Shown: positions 5,184 to 8,487 of the stretch, in pieces | Layout: every line of letters starts with the position of its first letter | How positions within the stretch are numbered: position 1 is the first letter of the stretch | Source of the DNA: Rhodobacter sp. | GTDB taxonomy: Bacteria > Pseudomonadota > Alphaproteobacteria > Rhodobacterales > Rhodobacteraceae | Direction: 5' to 3' | Assembly (NCBI GenBank): GCA_013824045.1 | Contig: PNND01000311.1 | Location: 1 to 8,487 of the forward strand | DNA length: 8,487 bases | The notes under the pieces: generated by a model | Database searches by the model: none | Told to the model about the DNA's origin: nothing | The model's input: the letters and a program-made list of their open reading frames with translations, nothing else | Position numbers and translations under genes: made by a program

Positions 5184-7406
5184 TCAGTAGAGGCCCAGCA
5201 GATCGCGCAGGAGGGATTCGACCGGGTCTTCCTGTGATCGGTCGCGTTGCGGCTGCACCTGCCCCGGAACGGTCGGGTCCGGGATGGGCTGGGCGTATTC
5301 CTGATACTCCGGCTGCGGCGGGGTGCGGGGTTCGGGGATGTCCATGGGCAGGGGTTTGACCTCGACCCCGTCATGGACGCGCATCATTACCTCGTGCCAG
5401 ATTTCGGCGGGCAGGCCGCCGCCGGTGACGCCGGTCAGCGGCGTGTTGTCATCATAGCCCATCCAGACGCCCGCCACGTAATCGGCGGTGAAGCCTACGA
5501 ACCAAGCGTCGCGGGCGGCCTGGGTGGTGCCAGTCTTGCCTGCGGCGGGGCGGCCGTCGAGTTGAGCGCGGCCGCCTGTGCCGGATTCAATGACCTGCGA
5601 CATCATGTAGGTGAGCAGGCGGGCGGATTTTTCCTGAATGACACGTTCGCCGATGCCGCCTGCGGCACCGATAAGCGGTTCCTCTTCGCCCTGCAGGCGC
5701 AGTTCGACAAGCCCGTAGGGGGTGACGGAGGAGCCGCCGTTCAGGATGCCCGCGAAGGCGCCGGTCATTTCGATGAGGGTGGATTCCGATGCCCCGAGCG
5801 CGAGGGCGGGACCGGCGGCGAGGTCGCTCTGAATGCCGAAATTGGCGGCGACTTCGCGGACGAGATCGCGACCGACGGCTTCGGACACCTTGACGGCGGG
5901 GATGTTGCGGCTTTCGGCGAGGGCCTGTGTGAGGGTGATCAGCCCTTTGAATTCGTTGTCGTAATTCTTGGGTGACCAAGCGCCGGAGCCGGGGATGTTG
6001 ATCGTATAGGGGGTGTCTTCGACGTAATCTGCCGGGCTCCACCCCAAATCGAGGGCGGCGGCGTAGACGAAGGGTTTGAAGGTGGAACCGGTTTGGCGCA
6101 GGGCCTGTGTGGCGCGGTTGAAGCTGCCTGCCGCTTCGATCTTGCGCCCGCCGACCATGGCGCGGACGGCCCCATCGGCGGACATCACCACAATTGCGGC
6201 CTGAGCGTTGGAGCCCTGCTTGATCTTGGTGTCAAAGATGTAGGCGAGAGCCTCTTCCGAGGCTTTCTGCAGGCGCTGGTCGAGCGTGGTGCGGATGATG
6301 ACGTCTTCGGTGGTTTCCGATGTGAGGAAGGCGGGGGCGGTTTCCATCACCCAATCGGCGAAGAAGCCGCCCGAGCGGGAGGCTGCAGCCTCGGACAGGC
6401 GGGCGGGATTGGTGCGGGCGTCTTCCGCCTGTTCGGCGGTGAGGTAGCCCTGTTCCTCCATCAGGCCGACGATGACGTTCGCTCGTGCGCGGGCGCGGTC
6501 CATGTTGTTGGTGGGGGCGAAGCGGGAGGGAGCCTTGAGAAGGCCTGCGAGCATGGCGGCCTCGGCGGGGTTCACCTCATTGGCGGATTTGCCGAAATAG
6601 CGCTGGGCGGCGGCCTCAAAACCCCGGGCACCGGCGCCAAGATAGGCGCGGTTGAAGTATATGGTGAGGATTTCCTCTTTGGAATACTTCACCTCCATCG
6701 CGATGGCGTAGGGAACTTCCTTGATCTTGCGCCAGATCCCGCCACGGCGGCAGTCGGCTTCGTAATCGGCCTCGGATTTCCATTGTGACTGGTCATAGGG
6801 GACCCCCAGACACAGGAGTTTGGCCACCTGTTGCGTGATGGTGGAGCCGCCATTGCCTTCTAGCGGGCCGCGCCCTTCGGCGAGGTTGATGCGAACGGCA
6901 GAAGCGATGCCGCGCGGCGAGATGCCGAAATGGCGGTAGAAGCGGCGGTCTTCGGTGGCGACCACGGCATCATGCAGGAAGGGCGAGACGGTATCGGCGG
7001 TGATCATGCCGCCGAAGGTTTCGCCGCGCCAAGCATAGACCTTGTTTTCGCGGTCAAGGAAGGTGACCGACCCGCGCGAGCGCGCATCGACGAGTTGTTC
7101 GACCGGGGGAAGTTGGGCGAGGAAGAAGAGGACGGCAGCGGCGAGGACGGAGCCAAGGACAAAACCCACCCGCCAGCCCACGCCCCAGAGGATGCGCCAG
7201 ATCAGGCCGAAGAAGCCGAAGAACAGCGTGCCAATCGGGCCCCGCTTGCGCGGCGGGCGGCCGGACCCGCGCGAGGGTTTGCGCGGCGGTGTGCCGCCGC
7301 CTGTGCCGCCCTTGCCTGCGCCGCTGCTGCGGGCGGTTGCCTGACGCGCAGGTGTATAACGCTTGTCCGCCACGAGCGACCCGCGCCCCTTGCCCGATAC
7401 TGCCAT
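5184..7406 (-). CDS. class A (bifunctional) penicillin-binding protein, PBP1A-like
   Basis: This 740-residue inner-membrane enzyme would polymerise lipid II and cross-link peptidoglycan in the periplasm. A basic, Gly/Pro-rich cytoplasmic tail (1-58) precedes one membrane anchor (about 60-97). The GT51 glycosyltransferase domain has the catalytic glutamate in ATEDRRFYRHFG (E152), GGSTITQQVAK (186-196), RKIKE (226-230) and EVKYSKEEILTIYFNRAYLG with a second conserved glutamate (E238). The transpeptidase domain has S441-T-F-K444, SRN (499-501) and KTGT (624-627). There is a Pro-rich C-terminal tail. The linker between domains is short, so the OB-like insert of large PBP1A proteins appears absent. 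Residues 202-225 form a loop about 18 residues longer than in E. coli PBP1A, flanked by or containing Cys199 and Cys219. I chose the ATG at 7406; an in-frame ATG at 7481 has no ribosome-binding site, and the one at 7406 is weak too. Confidence 0.94.
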   Translation of the reverse strand: MAVSGKGRGSLVADKRYTPARQATARSSGAGKGGTGGGTPPRKPSRGSGRPPRKRGPIGTLFFGFFGLIWRILWGVGWRVGFVLGSVLAAAVLFFLAQLPPVEQLVDARSRGSVTFLDRENKVYAWRGETFGGMITADTVSPFLHDAVVATEDRRFYRHFGISPRGIASAVRINLAEGRGPLEGNGGSTITQQVAKLLCLGVPYDQSQWKSEADYEADCRRGGIWRKIKEVPYAIAMEVKYSKEEILTIYFNRAYLGAGARGFEAAAQRYFGKSANEVNPAEAAMLAGLLKAPSRFAPTNNMDRARARANVIVGLMEEQGYLTAEQAEDARTNPARLSEAAASRSGGFFADWVMETAPAFLTSETTEDVIIRTTLDQRLQKASEEALAYIFDTKIKQGSNAQAAIVVMSADGAVRAMVGGRKIEAAGSFNRATQALRQTGSTFKPFVYAAALDLGWSPADYVEDTPYTINIPGSGAWSPKNYDNEFKGLITLTQALAESRNIPAVKVSEAVGRDLVREVAANFGIQSDLAAGPALALGASESTLIEMTGAFAGILNGGSSVTPYGLVELRLQGEEEPLIGAAGGIGERVIQEKSARLLTYMMSQVIESGTGGRAQLDGRPAAGKTGTTQAARDAWFVGFTADYVAGVWMGYDDNTPLTGVTGGGLPAEIWHEVMMRVHDGVEVKPLPMDIPEPRTPPQPEYQEYAQPIPDPTVPGQVQPQRDRSQEDPVESLLRDLLGLY

Positions 7407-7680
7407 GCCTGTTCTGCCCGTCTTTCGCGCGCTGCTTCCCTGCCAATCTAGCCTGCCATCGCGGGAATGTGGAGACGCCATTGCGTTTACGTATCGGCAA
7501 CGATTCGCTTACATGACATGCACACTTTTTAATCATTGGCGTTTGAAAGTGCAAAAATTGTGCAAACTTGTGGGATTCAGGGGTCTTTGAGCCGATGCCT
7601 TGCCTTGTGCCAGCGCAGCATGAGCCGTCTTCATTCCCCCGAGGGCCCAGACGGGCTCCCGCCAATGGAAGGGGAACGAC
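7407..7680. promoter_or_regulatory. divergent regulatory region between the penicillin-binding protein gene and glnK
   Basis: This 274-base gap carries no gene. Its middle (about 7495-7570) is strikingly AT-rich compared with the surroundings, as expected for promoters. On the minus strand TTGCAC, 17 bases and TAAAAA could be a weak promoter for the penicillin-binding protein. On the plus strand I could not find a good -10 box or a correct sigma-54 -24/-12 pair for glnK. The last 90 bases are GC-rich and end with the ribosome-binding site AAGGGGA ahead of the GTG at 7681. Repeated TGCA half-sites are listed separately. Confidence 0.55.
7519..7566. repeat. TGCA-containing half-sites upstream of glnK, candidate regulator-binding site
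   Basis: GTGCAAA occurs twice at 7549-7555 and 7560-7566, an 11-base period that places both on one face of the helix. An inverted copy TGCAC lies at 7519-7523. TGCAC/GTGCA are the half-sites of the NtrC operator in enterics, and glnK-amtB is commonly under NtrC control, but the spacing here does not match the standard NtrC dyad. Binding by NtrC or another regulator is therefore a suggestion, not a demonstration. Confidence 0.4.
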
Positions 7681-8019
7681 GTGAAACTCATCATTGCAGC
7701 GATCAAGCCGTTCAAGCTGGAGGAGGTCCGCGAGGCGCTGACCACCATCGGCGTAAGAGGCATGATGGTGACCGAGATCAAGGGCTTTGGGTCGCAGTCC
7801 GGGCATACGGAAATTTATCGTGGCGCAGAGTATGCGGTGAATTTCGTGCCGAAGGTCCGGCTTGAGATCGTGGTCAGCGACAGTCTGGCAGATCAGGTCG
7901 TGGAGACCATCCGCGTGACCGCGAAAACCGACAAGATCGGCGACGGCAAGATCTTTGTCGTCGACGTCGAGCAGGCCGTGCGCGTGCGCACCGGCGAAAC
8001 CAATGACGATGCGCTTTGA
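7681..8019 (+). CDS. glnK: nitrogen regulatory protein PII, GlnK
   Basis: GlnK is a trimeric PII protein that senses 2-oxoglutarate, ATP and ADP and blocks the AmtB channel when nitrogen is plentiful. The 112-residue length is exact for the family. The start is a GTG with AAGGGGA about six bases upstream; the sequence opens MKLIIAAIKPFKLEEVREAL. The T-loop holds the uridylylation motif YRGAEY with the target tyrosine at residue 51. The conserved Q39 (ligand binding) and the B-loop TDKIGDGK (83-90), the ATP-binding region, are present. Residue 84 is Asp where E. coli GlnB and GlnK have Gly. The C-terminus RVRTGETNDDAL resembles GlnK/GlnZ rather than the GlnB type. Linkage to amtB 28 bp downstream on the same strand supports glnK over glnB. 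Confidence 0.96.
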   Translation: MKLIIAAIKPFKLEEVREALTTIGVRGMMVTEIKGFGSQSGHTEIYRGAEYAVNFVPKVRLEIVVSDSLADQVVETIRVTAKTDKIGDGKIFVVDVEQAVRVRTGETNDDAL

Positions 8020-8047
8020 AAGCCGCAGGGAAGGGGAAACCGCAACC

Positions 8048-8487
8048 ATGAAGAGTTTGATGAAACTGTCCGGGCTTTCCGCGCTTGTCGCGGCGGCGTC
8101 GGCATTGCCAGCGATGGCACAGGAATTGACGCCCTACGTCTATGAAAAGGCCGTGGATAAGGGTGATGTGGCGTGGATGTCGGTTGCCACGATCGTTGTT
8201 CTGTTGATGACCGTCCCGGGTCTTGCGCTGTTCTACGGCGGCCTTGTGCGCACCAAGAACATGCTGTCGGTGCTGACGCAGGTCTTTGCGATCACCGCCG
8301 TCGTCTGTCTGATCTGGGTGACCTACGGCTATTCGCTGGCATTCTCCTACGGCGGGGCGATGGATACCTATGTTGGCGGTCTGTCGAAGATGTTCCTTGC
8401 GGGCGTGGATTACACGACGCTGGTGCCGACATTCTCGAACGGCATCTGGATGCCGGAATACACCTTTATCGCCTTCCAGATGACCTT
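8048..8487 (+). CDS. amtB: AmtB ammonium transporter, partial, C-terminus missing
   Basis: AmtB is a trimeric inner-membrane channel for ammonium/ammonia uptake and the docking partner of GlnK. The 146 complete codons visible cover roughly the first third. The ATG at 8048 follows GGGAAGGGGAAA by about eight bases. Residues 1-24 look like a cleavable Sec signal peptide (site A-M-A before QE), also found in other Amt proteins. TM1 (about 41-63) contains the family signature TVPGLALFYGGLVRTKN (55-71). TM2 is about 74-98. A periplasmic loop follows, then the start of TM3, where IAFQMT aligns with the E. coli FQGSF segment that carries the periplasmic-side phenylalanines of the pore; the window ends within the next codon. 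The gene is surely co-transcribed with glnK. Confidence 0.96.
   Translation, partial: MKSLMKLSGLSALVAAASALPAMAQELTPYVYEKAVDKGDVAWMSVATIVVLLMTVPGLALFYGGLVRTKNMLSVLTQVFAITAVVCLIWVTYGYSLAFSYGGAMDTYVGGLSKMFLAGVDYTTLVPTFSNGIWMPEYTFIAFQMT

Noticed and set aside
7407..7481. 25-residue N-terminal extension of the penicillin-binding protein from an ATG at 7481
   Set aside because: No ribosome-binding site and no recognisable sequence; the extension would run into the regulatory region. The ATG at 7406 is preferred although its own site is weak.
7538..7553. Sigma-54-like element on the plus strand (TTGGCG ... GTGCA) for glnK
   Set aside because: The GG and GC doublets are 11 rather than 10 bases apart and the -12 box lacks the TTGC match.
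7550..7566. Sigma-54-like element on the minus strand (TTTGCAC, five bases, TTGCA)
   Set aside because: Spacing fits -24/-12, but the invariant GG of the -24 box is TG, and it points toward the penicillin-binding protein gene with a leader of over 100 bases, where sigma-54 control is not expected.
7641..7658. Hairpin in the glnK leader (GAGGGCCC / GGGCTC)
   Set aside because: Only six pairs with a two-base bulge and no T-run; expected by chance in such GC-rich sequence.

Overview
The window looks like a chromosomal segment from an alphaproteobacterium, most likely of the order Rhodobacterales. The evidence is the high G+C with strong third-position G/C bias, a PrtD/PrtE-type exporter, an MlaA-MlaC gene pair, a class A penicillin-binding protein with a distinctive cysteine-containing loop, and a glnK-amtB pair. 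The genus cannot be fixed from the sequence alone. All genes look intact apart from the two cut by the window edges, and I see no mobile elements, CRISPR arrays, RNA genes or phage remnants.

Left part, minus strand (3395 down to 1): a type I secretion ABC permease/ATPase and its HlyD-family adaptor overlap by 4 bp and form one translation unit. After a 76-bp gap comes a RidA-family gene that runs off the left edge and has a plausible promoter of its own. No RTX-type substrate and no TolC-like outer-membrane gene is visible, so the exported protein is unknown.

Centre, plus strand (3712 to 5113): an MlaA (VacJ) lipoprotein gene overlaps an MlaC-type periplasmic phospholipid-binding protein gene by 11 bp. 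Together they supply the outer-membrane and periplasmic parts of a lipid-asymmetry system whose inner-membrane ABC complex (MlaFEDB) must be encoded elsewhere. A 316-bp divergent intergenic region separates this pair from the exporter genes. A strong hairpin terminator follows mlaC and sits between it and the convergent next gene.

Right part: a bifunctional class A penicillin-binding protein (minus strand, 7406 to 5184) is divergent from glnK-amtB (plus strand, from 7681 to beyond the right edge), the standard nitrogen-status pair of PII signalling protein and ammonium channel. The 274-bp region between them contains a conspicuously AT-rich stretch with repeated TGCA-type half-sites, the best regulatory signal in the window.

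Overall this is ordinary housekeeping sequence: envelope maintenance (exporter, Mla, peptidoglycan synthase), metabolite-damage control (RidA) and nitrogen uptake. I found no convincing previously undescribed system. The points most worth checking are the cysteine-bearing insertion in the glycosyltransferase domain of the penicillin-binding protein, the repeats upstream of glnK, the orphan exporter and the twin-arginine signal on MlaC.
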